Position numbers and translations under genes: made by a program. Shown here in pieces: positions 13,455 to 26,545 of a stretch of 64,000 nt of DNA. Numbering within the stretch: position 1 is the first letter of the stretch; each line of letters begins with the position of its first letter. The stretch is from Parasponia andersonii (Eukaryota; Streptophyta; Magnoliopsida; Rosales; Cannabaceae): the NCBI GenBank assembly GCA_002914805.1, contig JXTB01000301.1, forward strand, positions 408,379 to 472,378, given 5' to 3'. A model generated the notes under the pieces. That model saw only the letters and a list, made by a program, of their open reading frames with translations, was not told where the DNA came from and did not search any database.

Positions 13455-14415
13455 CCTTCTTCCTTTGTGCATTCTTTAAAATTTGCAATCTTGATGGAGA
13501 TTATCTAACAAACCTTACTGCGTTTTCAATGCTAGCAATAGAAGTATATCTTTTAGTCAACTCCTTACTAATAATCAAATTAGTAATATGGGCACAATAT
13601 CTCAAATATAAGAACTTGCCTCCAAGTATAAGACACCCATGCTTTGTAGAATTCTTTTTAGCTAATATTTGATGGTTTTATCATTATAAGCAGTGTTGTC
13701 AACCGTAATGGTGAACAACTTAGATATGCCCTAACCATTCAGATAAGTCCCAACCTCCTTCCCTATAGTCTCCTCATTATGATTCGTAATTTAGCGAAAG
13801 TTAATGATCTTCTTTTGCAAAAGAGATCCCTATCTATCTATTGGAGAATAATAGTTGATATTTTGGATCGATGCCCAAGTATCAACAGAATGTAAAGTCT
13901 GTCCTTTATATGATATTTTTCAGAATAATCTTCCATTTATAATACAACTTTAGAATATCCTTAGCAACTGTCATTTGGGATGGCAGCTCAAACTTTGGTT
14001 GTAATACATGAACCAATTGCCTAAACAGAAGCCCTTCAATATACCTAAATGGCAACTCAACAACATAATGTATCTAGCAATAGCTTGCCCACAAGCCTCC
14101 TTGTTATATTGCATTGCCACTAAAGTTCTTTCATCCTCTTTCCCTATTTTCTTGGGTTCAAATGATATTATCTTTTGTTTTTTCTCGTCAACCTTATAGG
14201 AATTGCTTCACAAATATTTTTATAGTGATTTTACAAAATATTAGTCTCATATATAGAAATTCGGGCTGTCCAGCTCGATCTGGTCGAATTTTTTCTATTA
14301 TGGCCCAGCCCGGCCCTAAACTATTGTTTTATTTAAAAATTTATTATTTCACTATATTTTTAAATGAGCCCACTGGGCCCCGGCTCTTCCCGACCCGGCA
14401 CTTTTTCCACCTCTA
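13455..14415 (-). mobile_element. Decayed hAT-superfamily DNA transposon
   Basis: On the minus strand, 14120-13460 translates in shifting frames to peptides that follow the order of plant hAT (RICESLEEPER/Ac-like) transposases. These include FRLF-like then PKFELPSQMTVAKDILKLY, a TDTWTSIQN-like block, and a block corresponding to the family's KVFTITVDNASSND. The minus-strand end at 14415 reads TAGAGGTGGAAAAAGTGCCG, close to the common plant hAT terminus TAGGGGTGGCAAAACGGGCC. It is followed by subterminal GGCCGGGC-type motifs (14264-14400). Stops and frameshifts are numerous, so it cannot encode transposase. The other terminus was not found; the lower boundary is approximate and the dimerisation domain seems lost. 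Confidence 0.7.
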
Positions 14416-16468
14416 GTCTCATGTCTCTGGCTATGTTTCTTTTACACTGCTTTTGGTTTTGAATTCTTTGTAATTATTTCTATTTAATAATATTTTCTTG
14501 CTCTTTCGAGTTGAGATCTACCATTTACCTTTTAGATGGTTCAAAGTATAGTTTCATAAAAGGTGGAAAAAACGTAGTAGTGATTGTACAGAATTTTCCT
14601 CTGTATATGTATAGTAAATGTTTAACCCAAATACGTGGCATTGCATACAAAAAGGATTTAAAAGAAATGAGTCCCGTGTCTAAATTTCTTTCCAAAAAGT
14701 TCTCCGATAGTTATTAGAAGGTGCTTATCCAGATAGTTTTCTTTAACAATATATATATGTGTATATAACAGTACGGGCTTTTTTATGAGTAATTTTTGTG
14801 GTTTATTGCTAATTAACTCTCATAAATATTAAATGGTTATGGTCCCAATCACATGGCCTCTGGCTCTTTTTATTAGTTGTTTTCCTGTTTTAATAAGCAG
14901 AGTTGTTTTTCTTATGTAATCATGCTCTTGTTATCCATTGGACATTGCAATCCTTAAAAATACAAGAAGTCATATTTTAACGGAAGTAATTTTAACTATA
15001 AATATGCAAGAAATTGTTCTTCATGCCTACTCTGTAATATTGAAATATTTGAGCTAAAAATGACAATGAGTTCCAAAATCACTATTTTTTTTTTTTTTTT
15101 TAACTTTCACCATCATCTGTGCCTTCTTTTTTCAACAATATTCGGGTTAGTACAAATATCAAGAATCACACATAGTCCTTTCAGTTTGATTTTTCCACGT
15201 TGATTATTAATTGGATGGACGAGGCGATCGATGTTAATAATAAGCATGTTGATCAAATGTGAACAGTTTAGGTCTTCAATCTAATTAAGATGTTTATTTA
15301 TTTTTTTGGTTTTCACTTATACCACATTTCATTTCAAAAGAATATATATATCTTGTTTGAACTTAATGTTCTTTGGTTAGGTTTTCAGGTTTACGATTGC
15401 TTTTTTGAGTGTTTTTTTTTTCTCCTGAGAAAATTGTTTTAATTTGTTGAGTTTTTTAGTGTTCATGGAGGATAGATTTGCATTTTTGTTCACAATTAAA
15501 TTTGGAAACATAGAAGGGAATTTGGTATAGAGAGACGTATCTTCGACTAAAATAAATTTTTGAGGAAATTTTTTAAAAATGACTTTTCAAATAGTGTGTT
15601 CCATGTAGGGGATTACACTATTTATGGCCATAAAATTACAAATCTTTGAGCACTAATCAATAATTACTGATTGTGTGACCTCTATACTACTCATTTTAGC
15701 TTAAAATACTATGTCATATTGATTTCCCAATATAGAATTAAGAAATGTTTTCTTCTGAAAAAAAGTAAAACGCATGATTAAATGTATAATTTTCTCCTAA
15801 GAGAAATTGCATTGCTTGACACCATTAAACCTTCTTTTTTTCACTTCTGTAATAGTTTGTTACCTTTTATTTAAAATGATTCATTCATATAGTATGCTAC
15901 CTTCTGGGTCTATTCCCTTTTTTTTTCTTCTCGTTTTTTGAAGTACCTCCATCTCTGTTCGGCTGTAGTAGTTTGTTACCTTTTATGCAAATTGACTTAA
16001 ACCAATCATTACAAATTAATTTGCTTAAATGGTAATACATTATTCCAGCAATATTGAAAAAAAAAAAAAAAAAAAAGAAAAAGTTAAACAGGTAACAAAC
16101 TATGCGTTCTGGTTCTTAATTTTAAATACGTGAGCGTGCATCAATTTCTTTTTTTTTTTAAATAAAATAAAACAGATTTTTTTTAGGAATATCATTATTG
16201 GAAACAAAAAAACTTCAATAATAGTACACATTATATTACAAAAGAATTACAATTTCAAAATTAAAACGACGAAAAGTAAATCAAAAACGTACTAAAAACA
16301 AAATTTATAAATTACTCAACCATTTAATTATAGAAAAAATTTCATATTCAATATATGATAAATTGGCTGAGAATATAAATCAAATCTAAGATTCGGACTT
16401 ATTATAAAAAAAACTAAAAAAGTAAAAAAAAAACAAAAAAAAAAAAATCTCATCTCTAAGAAGAAATC
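14416..16468. other. AT-rich intergenic DNA, no gene seen
   Basis: Only short chance frames occur. Homopolymer runs are frequent (for example T16 near 15087 and A23 near 16053). Nothing further is supported. Confidence 0.5.
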
Positions 16469-16603
16469 ATGGAGAAAAGACTAAAGAAAGAGGAAGCCGA
16501 AAAAGAAGAGTCTCCCTCTCCGCCTTTGCAAGCGGCGCTTGAGGAAGTTTTCTTTTCATTGGAGAGAGAGGAGAGCAGCTTCACAGATAAAGAGAAAACA
16601 TGA
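16469..16603 (+). CDS. Possible small protein or exon fragment (44 residues)
   Basis: A short ATG-to-TGA frame sits in a sharply GC-richer island within very AT-rich DNA. It reads MEKRLKKEEAEKEESPSP and continues PLQAALEEVFFSLEREESSF to end TDKEKT. Base composition and the highly charged, helix-prone product look more like coding sequence than background. I do not recognise the family. No splice context, promoter or second exon was found, and there is no NPF or LEA similarity. It could be a genuine small ORF, a fragment of a former gene, or chance. Confidence 0.25.
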   Translation: MEKRLKKEEAEKEESPSPPLQAALEEVFFSLEREESSFTDKEKT

Positions 16604-17178
16604 TTGTACTTCAATTTACTCCGTAATTAAATAATTCTAATTCAATTTACTCCATAATTAAATAATTCTAATCAAGTTTACTTGTCATGTGTTGTACATA
16701 CATAGTACGAAAGTAACGTTAATTATTTCAGTTTCATTGATTGCTTCTACATATCGTAGTAAAGGATATGACCACTCCAATATTCAGTGTTATATAATTT
16801 CACTTATGATGAGGTCAACCAGTGCAAAATAGATTATATTCTAGTTAATATAAAGGAAGTAAATGTATCAGGCATCTTTTTAAAAAGAAAGGCATGTTAT
16901 TAGACACACAATCGCAAATTAAATATACATATTTGATTTTAGCTTTTAATTTACTTCTTCCAAACAGAATCTGTAAAGGATGTAATCGAGAGAAAAGTTC
17001 ACCTTCTCTGCGGGCCACCACGTCACACTGATGAAATTTGCATGACAAAATGCAAGGAAATTGTTCCCAAAACTTTTCAGGAGGCATTTTGTGGACTTAG
17101 AAGAGGAAATAAGCCCTTTAATCGTTGTGTTTGCATCATTGTACTGATATAAGTGTTACAATTTGTCTACTATTATTC
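16604..17178. other. Intergenic DNA, no gene seen
   Basis: A minus-strand open frame at 17087-16845 has no recognisable domain and is probably chance. Otherwise AT-rich background. Confidence 0.45.
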
Positions 17179-17179
17179 T

Positions 17180-17345
17180 TTTTTTTTTTTTTTAAAAAAA
17201 AATAAGACTTAACTAATGACCATCGCTTACTACAAATTTAAAAGAAAATAACACACACACTCTACCAAAATTTGAACTCATGATCCCTCAAACTCACATA
17301 CACATCCCTCAAATCTTAGACCAACTGAGCTAACTTCAGTTGGCT
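17180..17345 (-). mobile_element. tRNA-derived SINE, copy 2 (same family as copy 1)
   Basis: The reverse complement begins AGCCAACTGAAGTTAGCTC and contains TAGCTCAGTTGG, a near-perfect tRNA A box. It then has a gtgtgtatgtgagtttgag block shared with copy 1, a B-box-like GAGTTCAAATTTT and an A-rich tail (a poly-T run at 17179-17193 on the plus strand). It aligns end to end with the SINE at 9306-9466 in the opposite orientation. Flanking tactattattctt and tactactctt could be a worn target-site duplication but are not convincing. Confidence 0.72.
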
Positions 17346-18597
17346 TACTACTCTTAAAGCAATATAATTCACTATAATGAGAGTGAGCTAGCTACCCAAT
17401 CGATTGTGTACTATGAACTAAATAAGAAGATATTTGCATTTTATTTTCGTGGTAAGATGATTTATTTTCTATGGCTAAGCTTCTTAGATTTAACACTTGA
17501 TCTTTTGACAATCCATTTTTCTCTTTTAATTTTTTCAAAAAGGAAAATTTACACTGACACCCCATATATTATGTTAAAATTATAGTGACACCCTTGTACA
17601 AAAAGTAAAAAAAAAAAGAAGAGAGAGAGTGTTTACACTTATACACCATAAATGAAAAAGAATTTACCCAGATGCCTCATTTTAGTTAAATTTTATTAAA
17701 ATTTTACTCTTTAACTATTAAAGTTTGATTATATAATTTTCTTTTGTTAATTGTTATATCTAAAAGAATAATATAGCTACTAACTCGTGAGAAGTTCATA
17801 TAGCTACTAACTCGTGAAAGTTTCATTAACTTCTCAAAATAAAGATCTTTGAAACAAGAGTTTCACTCTAATTATTTTTGGTCCAATGACTGACATTGTA
17901 ATTGTTAAAAAAGAGTGTCAATATAATTTTTCCCATAAATTTTTTTGAATCTATCAATTTCAGCACGAGGTACGTATATAGTTTAGTTATCATTATATTA
18001 TATACAAGTTGAGAATACTTTATGACATGTGCCAGTAATTAGAATGAATAAGTACTTCGGCAAAATACGTGCCACTTCGGTTATGAGGGTATCACTTCGA
18101 AATAACACACCACAAAAAATAAGTTGGAAAAAAAAGATAGGTGAAACCCCGGCACGTAGAAGTGATCGATGAAAATAAGAGGTTGGATTCCAAGGAAAGT
18201 TCAACAAATATTTCAAATCTAAAATAAGCAATGTCCACATTCTGAGAATTAATCGCTAACCTCTATAAACAGAAGCAAAGAGTAGAAAGTAAAGAGATCG
18301 ATAATTGAGGATAATATATTCCTATGCATAGTAAAAAAGACAATGTAAACATTATACGATCGTAAAGGTCCCAAATAGTCACATCAACGAGAGATAATAT
18401 TCAATTTTTCTTTTCTTTCTTTCGTATCATATAATTGTTGGAAGAGTATTTTCTATGTTATAGTAAACTTGTCTATTATTTACCTAACTGGCACTCACTT
18501 CAAAGAACTTTCCGCTATTATTTAAGTGGCACTTATTCCAAATAATTATTACCTTGATTTTGGCATTCGATACTCTTATTTCCTAAAGTCACTATTG
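17346..18597. other. Intergenic DNA, no gene seen
   Basis: A minus-strand frame at 18240-17998 shows no domain. AT-rich background; nothing more is supported. Confidence 0.45.
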
Positions 18598-18841
18598 CTA
18601 AATTGGTATAATGATTATCAGGATATCAGCCTAACTAAAAAGTGGAGAGTTTATAATGACATCTAACTAAAAAGTCGAGAATTTGTGGTGGTTACTAAGA
18701 TGTCAGCTTAACTAAAAAGTCGAGAGTTTATAGTGGTTACTAAGATGTCAGCCTAACTAAACCCTCGATCTTTTAGTCAGGCTTTCGAACTCTCAAACTT
18801 TTAGTTGGGCTGGCATCTAAATAATCACCACCCCAATTTAG
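18598..18841. mobile_element. Small non-autonomous TIR element with internal repeats
   Basis: The left end begins CTAAATTGGTATAATGATTA. The right end, reverse complemented, begins CTAAATTGGGGTGGTGATTA; similarity runs about 34 bp to AGCC. Inside are three degenerate tandem units of about 60 bp (cctaactaaaaagtcgagag ...), followed by an inverted version (ctctcaaacttttagttggg), so most of the element can fold back on itself. A TA occurs at each end of the AATTGG core, compatible with a Tc1/mariner-type target, but the TIR context makes this ambiguous. No coding capacity. Confidence 0.62.
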
Positions 18842-19066
18842 TAATGGTTACAATATTACAACTTGTAAAATATAAAAAGGATAAATATGAAATCAAAACA
18901 AAACAACATCAACTAATTATTTTTGTTTCCTTGAACCTAAGACCATGTGAAATCAATAGGTTTGTCGTCATGCCTTGTAAAATTCCATTGAAGTGCTTAG
19001 CTTAATTACACTTTTTTGACAACTGTTTACTAACGACATATATACAACAATGATAGAAATCATAGT

Positions 19067-22000
19067 TTATAGTGTACCTCGTCTCTTATAAACATAAAAG
19101 CTTGCAAAATGCAAGTAGGCGGCAAACCCGACTGAACTGAGTCCAAAAAGTAACCAGTAAAAGTAATCAAGATGAGCCCGGTTTAGGTTACTAGAAAACC
19201 AGCTCTCTCTGCCTTCTCCACCAGTTGCTTTCTCAATAACAGATATAAGAAAGCTGCTTAGGAAGTTCCCAAACCCAAACACACTAAAGTAAAGGGCGAG
19301 TCCTATGCTTCTTAACTCTGTTGGGACTTGATCATAGAAGAACTCTTGCATACCAACCAGAGTGAAAACATCAGCTATTCCAAAGAGGATGTATTGAGGT
19401 AACAACCACCACACGCTCATTGGAATCATTGCACTCGGCATATCAACTAGGTTGTATTTTTGAGCAGTTTTGAGCCTTTTCAACTCAACAAGAGCTGCAA
19501 CTACCATAGATAAAGCATGAAAGAAAAACCCAACTCCTATTCTCTGTAACATTGTGATGCCAGATGGTATTCTAGTGAAAGCTCTGGCTAATGGAACAAA
19601 AATGCGATCATAAATAGGCAATATGATAATAAGGGTAAAATATATGAAGCATTGAAGTGAAGCAGCAGGTATTCTAGAGCCTGAGAAAATCGTTCTGTCC
19701 ATGGTGGCCCCTTGCTTTGTAAAGAAAGTTGATGACTGTGCAAACACCATACCATATATGAAGCATGTCACCCATATTGGAACAAGCCTGAGTACAGCCT
19801 TTGCTTCTTCAACATCAGCTATGCAAACACAGTCATCTTCCTTCAAATTACTTGGTGCAAGCAATGCTTTGTTAAGGAATCTGCAAGATCACAGGATCCC
19901 AAAAAATTAATAAAAAGAAAGAGAATAAAGTTAGCCACATGTACACTAAGGTACCTTCAGTGAGGGATAAGTGCTTGTGGTGCAAAGTTGTCTTAGAGCT
20001 GAGATACTGCAATGTAAATTAGTATCTAGTAAAGAGTTTTGTTCCCAAGGAAGTGAAAGTATTTATGCAATGTGATATACAGACAATAATGCATCTCGGT
20101 GCCGTTTTAATATGCAAATATTACAACATTCACTCGATAAATTTTATGCTTACAGTTCCTGCTTCATTAAATCCTTTGTTTCTTACAAGTGTAGGAAATT
20201 AGAAAATAGATCTTTAAGATGCTTATGGCAGGCTTTTGTAATGCTTCAAAAGTACCCTGTTGAAGCTACTTATTCATCTTCATTTTTACTTTTTATCCAG
20301 TCTTACATTTATGCATAAAGCCAAGTTCCTGACCTAAATTGTTCAGAACTTTGGTCAAGCAAGAATCCACGAGTTTCCACTTCAGTGGCTATAGTTGATG
20401 AAGTTCTTCGCCAATTCCTAAACGCTGCAACAAACACACCCCCAATTCTCAAAAAGGGACCTTTCTCGTTCTGTCCAATGCTATACCTATATGTTGTAGT
20501 TCCAAGCAGGAAAACAACCAAAGCAACCACCATTGCAATACAAGGAATTCCAAATCCAAGAGCCCAACTCAGATTGTCTTGTATGTAGCTTACAATTAAA
20601 ATTGCTACTGAAACACCTGCAGACGCACCAAAATACCACCAGTTGAAGAATGAGCTCTTGCCTTTGCACTCCTCTGGATCTTGACTATCAAACTGATCAG
20701 CTCCAAAAGCCTGAGTACATGGCTTGTGTCCACCTTCGGCAACTGCTACCAGATATAAGGAAAAGAAGAACAATATTACTGGGAGCCGAGGAGGAGAACA
20801 AGAGGTAATGCTGTTGTATTTGCAGTCAAAACCACCTAAAGAAGGCAGAACAGCAGAGAGAGTCAATAGACCAAGTGCCTGTCAACCATATCATTTTGAG
20901 CCAAGGTTAGTAGCAGTCCACTTTTTCATACCGTGCATAATTCAGCAGTACTTCGTAGTTTGTCCCAATAGAAACAGAAGTAGTAAATAAGTTACTTTAT
21001 GTCTCACATATCCTTTACAAACAAGCCATGCACCAGCCCAAAATATTTCTTAGTTTTATGGCTTCTAGTAGAATACTAACCCAAATTTCCCCAAGTCTTC
21101 TTCAGGCATAATCAATCTGTAGACGGTTAAGGACTCATTTAAACGATGTTTAAGCTCATGCAAAAACAAAAAGCAATTGATAAAATTGGCAATTTGCAGT
21201 TTACGTTTTCCAGTAACTTCTTTTATTTGGTATCATGACAGTGTGAACTTTATTTTATTTATTTTCCCTAAAATTCATTTTCAAACATGTAAATATGACC
21301 ATTTTAACAAGAGAAAAATTACGCAAATCATGATCCATGGATTTTCACTTTTTTGCAAAATAATAATAATAATAATAATTATTATTATTATTAAATAAAT
21401 AAATAAACTCTATATTGAATTTTGATTGTCGACTTTCAAATTTCCCCCTAGTCAATGCAATAAGTTAAAGTTACTATGTGAAAATACGTATTTACCCTCC
21501 AAAAACACTGGACAACTCAACCAAATAACTATAAACCTTAAAAACGTGACAACACACGATTAACTGTGACACTTTGTTTAGCTACATTAATAAGTAGTAT
21601 TTGGTCTTACTTTTGATATCTTTTTAGTTTTACGTTTGCTTGCTTCAGCTTTTTAGTGCTTAATGTTTGTTTAGAATAAATTTTCACTTTCATTCGCTAA
21701 TTTAGATCAGAAATTCTATTAAATATTTCAGGTCATACCAGAGTTGAAAACATATACCTTTTTATAAACTATGCTGAACCATCTTATCGTCGAAAAATAC
21801 CAAAATTCAGTGATATTTGGATAATTTTGCTTCCTTTTGACGTGTTAGAAGTATCTTGGTATAAAAAGTACAATTTAAGAGGAAAATTAGAAGTGAATAA
21901 AGCGTTGAGCAAGGACCTTAAACTAAAATCCGGGGAAAAAAAAAAATACTAAACTTCAAATACGAGCTTCGTGGTACTAACTACAAAACCAAATTCATTT

Positions 22001-22677
22001 TTTTAAAACGTTTTAGGGGGTTAAAAGTCGTATAGATTACTTTATTGAAAACAATCTGAAATTTTCTTTTCAAGGAAAAAAAAAAAGAGAGAGAGAAAAA
22101 AAAAACAGCTTTTTGATATTATTATAGATTTTGCCTTTTCAAGTGCACTATCTGAGCATACTCATTTCCTTTTTAAAAGTATAGTCAAATTTGTTCTTTT
22201 AAATGCATTTATTTATTGATTAGAGAACGAACCAAAATATAGAGCAGAGAGGCGACAGCGATGGTGCGATAGCGCCCAAGAAAAGAATCGGCCACGAAAG
22301 CCCCCAAGAGAGGCAGCATCGCCGCAGCTCCGCCCCAAGCGTTGACGTTAGCCGCGGCTGCCGCAGTCGACTGACCCAGCGGCCCACTCAGATAGCTTAC
22401 GAGGTTTGAGCTGATCCCGTAGTAGGCGAACCTTTCTGCAACCTCAACACCTGTACGGACACACAGTTCACACAATTTTTCAGTTTCCCCCCATTTTTGA
22501 CATCATAAATTGCCTTTATTTTTTAAAAAAATAATTAATTAAATTTCTCTCTTTACCAATAATAAAAACCGCTGATCTCCAACCGCCGGAGCTGGATCTA
22601 GGAACCCTACGGCCTTTGTAGTCAACGGCATCATCGAAGGCGTTGACTAGGATCGGGGTTTCGGCATCTTCGGCCAT
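19067..22677 (-). CDS. NPF5-type transporter, copy B (NRT1/PTR family)
   Basis: Four exons: 22677-22557, 22450-22233, 20878-20334 and 19880-19067. The introns are GT-AG in the family phases (106, 1354 and 453 bp), and the joined product has 565 residues. It starts [20 protein letters not shown]. Exon 2 carries [10 protein letters not shown], exon 3 [20 protein letters not shown] and FFNWWYFG, exon 4 [27 protein letters not shown] and [14 protein letters not shown]; the end is YKRRGTL. Compared with the other copies, the usual LQVILFF reads LPVILFF before helix 4, and donor 3 is gtcagg rather than gtaagg. Its exon 4 is closest to that of copy C (shared [16 protein letters not shown]-like and [10 protein letters not shown] stretches), so B and C are the youngest pair by eye. 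Intron 2 is the longest in the cluster. Function as for the family: proton-coupled solute transport, probably nitrate; substrate inferred. Confidence 0.92.
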
Positions 22678-25214
22678 CAACGAACCCAATCAATCAGACA
22701 GTGGGCACCACGCGCGGAGCTAGGCAATATTGGGAACTAATTCTTATCGGATTGTCTCGCTTGATAGGAAAAGCCATTAGATATTTGGGTTTTAGTTCCT
22801 TAATAGTGTTACCTTACTTTTTTTTCTTTTAAAGTTTCGTCCTGCAAATGCAATTATTTGGGGTATTTTTTTAAAAAAATTTAATAACGGGGCAAACGAA
22901 CTGGAGGAGGTTTTTTTTTGAATAAAAAATTGAAATATAATAATGGTGACGATGAATATAACAGCAGCTTAAACAATGACAACCTGAGAATGTGATGGAA
23001 TAGGAAAAAAAATTTAAAAAAAAAAAAGAGGGAAGATGATTAATGATAGGATAGGGGTGGCAGGTGGGAAATGAAAGAGAGTGATTATTTTGGAATAATT
23101 TCCAAAAATATCTAGTGTTCTACTAAGTGTTCAACATGAATTTTGACGTTTAGATATTGGATGACAAGTGCCCTACACGACACGCGACATTGACTTATGT
23201 TTTGGGTTTGGAGATATTAGTCTCGCCAAATAGTCTTCGAAAATTAATTCCAACTTTTTATTGGCCTAAAAGGGAAAGTTTGGCAGGGAAGTCCTTTGAT
23301 TTAATAAAAATATGGGTTTTTGGTACGACCGGTCCTTATATTTTTCGTGATTAATAAAATAATCCCTGAGTTATTATTTTTTTACAATTAAATTTTTAAG
23401 TTTAAAAATTTTAGAAATTAAGTTTTTTTTTTTTGCGTAATTGTTGAAATATTTTATAAAATTAAGCATTTTTAAGTCATATCCAAGATTTTTGAATGTC
23501 AAAATTAATATTTTAGTGACATTAGTTGAAATTGAAAAGAAAATAGCTAAATATTGACAATATTTAATAATTTAATATAAAAAATTAAAAAAATAGAACT
23601 TCTCAAAAATTTAAAATTTATCTTAAAATTTCGTTCTATTTCTCTTCCCAGCTAATTAATGTTAGTGAAATACCAATTTATTTCACTTAAACATGTTCAA
23701 TTTCAAGAAAATTTTAATACCAACAAACAAAAATGACTTAATTGCCAAAATTTTTAAAATTTAAGGACTTAATTTCTAAAAATATTAACTCAGAATATTT
23801 TGACAATCTGTGAATAATATATGGACCAAAAATCCTAAAAATATTACAATCACATCCCAATGGTAGACAGCAGCCTAATTAAAGACGGAAAGCATCACAT
23901 GATCTTGTTTTTAGCGGACAAATATAGTGTTTTTCAGGTCACCTAGAAAAGATTGGAAACTTAAAATCTCCTTTTTATTTAAAAACAAATAATAAAAAAC
24001 CAAAATGTCTCGTAAAACTAAAATCAAAGCGTTAAATAATTGATCCCAAAATATTTTCGCAAAAAAGGTAACTCGCAAAAAATAAAAAAGAAGAAAAATA
24101 AAGTTGAAACATGGTGCCGACCATATTCCACTATCATATATGATGCAAGCAACGATTGAAGGCTTCAATGGTCCTTTTTCTCTCGCATAAGTTATTGTTC
24201 GTTTCATTAGTCCTGCTCGTCATTTTCTATTGCGACTTCACACTCATTCTTTGGTTTGCCATTGTCACGTCCCTTGATTTGGGATTTGTGGATTAAAGAG
24301 ATCACTATATAATGCTGAGTTTGAAATAGGTGCGTGTGTTGAGAAGTTTCTATTTTCTCATTTAGATGTTGTTAAGTTATTATTATTTATAGAATTGGAG
24401 TTGACGAAGAAGAACATGGTTTGAATAGTTTTAGGATTCTTTGATTTTCGTGAATTTGAGGTTTTTTAAACCCTAAGAAAGATTTTTTATTTTATTTTAT
24501 TTTTACTTTTTAATTCTATCTATCTTTTTAGTTGACATGAGGTACCTTATTTACCCTCTAAAAAATAGGAACATGAAATAGGAACATGTCCAGCACGTGA
24601 AAATTTTCGGCTACAGTTTGACAAATCATTAGCCATTTGGATGAAATTGCAACCTTTTCTTAAATTAAAGGACTTGATTGCCAAAATTTTTCTTTTAGGG
24701 ACCTAATTGCCAATTGTAAAAAAAAAACTCATGGGTCAAACATGCCAAAAATCCTTTTCTTTAAAAAAAGAGTTAAGACATTTGAATCTTAAGCAACAAC
24801 ATTAGAGAAGAGGTGTAGTTATTAATTAAATCTTCCTCCACCAGGCCAACTAACTAGTCCATTTTCTTTGGATAACTAATCTCAAATAGAATTTGTTGAT
24901 TTCTCAATTGGAAATTGGAGTGTGTATACTTTTTGTATAATTTGTTTTAATAAATGTTCTTTTCTCTTTTTATAACTAAATATCATGGTATATATTTTTT
25001 TTATACTTTTATATTTACTTATATATTCTTTATAAGTTATATACAGTGTAGATTAATTTTTATACTTGGTATATATATTAATATATTTGTCATTTTGCTA
25101 CAATATTTAAAAATGAATATTCACTTAAAATGGCCTAAAAATTCAATTATTTTACTATAAGACCCTTGAATTGGAATAATTTAAGAATGTTTAATGGAAC
25201 ATCCCATATCAGCC
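22678..25214. other. Upstream of NPF gene B and AT-rich intergenic DNA
   Basis: The first few hundred bases should hold the promoter of the minus-strand gene B. No other gene or bounded repeat was recognised. Confidence 0.45.
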
Positions 25215-26545
25215 CAAGCACATTCAGCTACGACACATTTATGCCTCATATTGTGCCAATTTAAGTACAATTAGCAATTATATTGTTCTGATATGCATAA
25301 CGTGCCCATAATGTGCCCATACTTATGCCTGTTTATGCCCTTTATTGTGCCAATATATTATAATATGTGTTTGTCTATTTTAATGCGTAATTATTCATGT
25401 TTTTAATATTATGATATTATTGTGCTTAATCGTGACTGTTTTCGATATTATGATATTTACACATCTAATTGTGTTCTTTTTTGATATTATGTTATTTTCG
25501 TATATATTTCCGGTATTATGTTATTTTCGAACTTAGTTATACCTATTTTGATATTATGTTATTTTTGCACTTAATCATGCATATTTTTTATTTTATGATA
25601 TTATTGTGTTTAATCATGCATGTACTTATTATCATATGATTTTCAAGCTTAATTATTTATGTTTTCAAACTCTTATTAATCTTGAGCCCTAATTGTGTTT
25701 TTTTTTCTTTTTCAAATTTAGTTGTTTTAATACTTTAATTAATATGTATTTATTTTTAAGTAATTATGAATTATTAATTGCTAATTATTATGTAATAAAA
25801 ATAAATTATTTGAAATTATATCATTTCTTGCATATATTTGTGATATTTTAATTTAAACCTGTTTTTATATAAAAGATCTCAATTTTTAAATAATTTTTTT
25901 TGTTACATAGTAATTAACAATTAATAATCAATACTTACTTAAGAATAAATATTACTAATAGTATTTCGTCAAAAAATAAATTTACTAATAGTATTAAAAT
26001 AACTAAATTTGAAATAAAAAACAATAATTAGCACGATTATGGTATAAGAATAATAATAATTTAAAAATAGAAATAATTAGACATGAGAATTATATGTAAT
26101 ATAAAAAGGGCATAGTTAGAAACATATCGAAAACAAGTATGATATTGTACAAAAATAACATAGTATTTAAAATGTATATAATAGGCACAAAAATAGTATT
26201 TATCAAATACGGGCAACATTAAGTATAAAAATAATACAATATAAAAAATGATTACGATTAAGCGTAGAAATATCACAATATCATAAATGAGTACGAATAT
26301 GTATGAAAAATAACATAATATTAGAAACAAGCATGATTATGCATAATAAAGCATAATATCGAAAACAAGAATCACTAAATATGAAAATAGACAAATACAA
26401 TAACGACACTTTAACAGCATGGTAGCGATATGAGTACGAAATAGATACAACATGAGCATAAGCTTACTAGGATACGGGTACGATATAATTACTAATCATG
26501 TCTGAATTAATCGAAATGAGATACAAAAATGCTGCAACTAAACTG
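25215..26545. mobile_element. Long imperfect inverted repeat (foldback-type element)
   Basis: Two arms of roughly 600 bp (about 25215-25812 and 25888-26545) are reverse complements around a spacer of about 75 bp. Near the centre, caaatttagttgttttaata (left) matches caaatttagttattttaata (right arm reversed), followed by a shared attaattgctaattattatg-type block. Near the outer ends, acaattagcaattatat matches atgattagtaattatat. Each arm also holds degenerate tandem units of about 50-60 bp built on gatattatgatattattgtg. No open frame with a domain is seen. The architecture fits a Foldback-type DNA element or an old inverted duplication; ends are approximate. Confidence 0.65.

Noticed and set aside
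26061-26330. Hydrophobic 89-codon minus-strand frame
   Set aside because: It lies in the right arm of the foldback structure and is made of its AT-rich tandem units.
25215-26545. CRISPR-like interpretation of short spaced repeats here and at 32.7-34.2 kb
   Set aside because: Repeats are degenerate, spacing is irregular and the DNA is plant nuclear; no cas genes exist.
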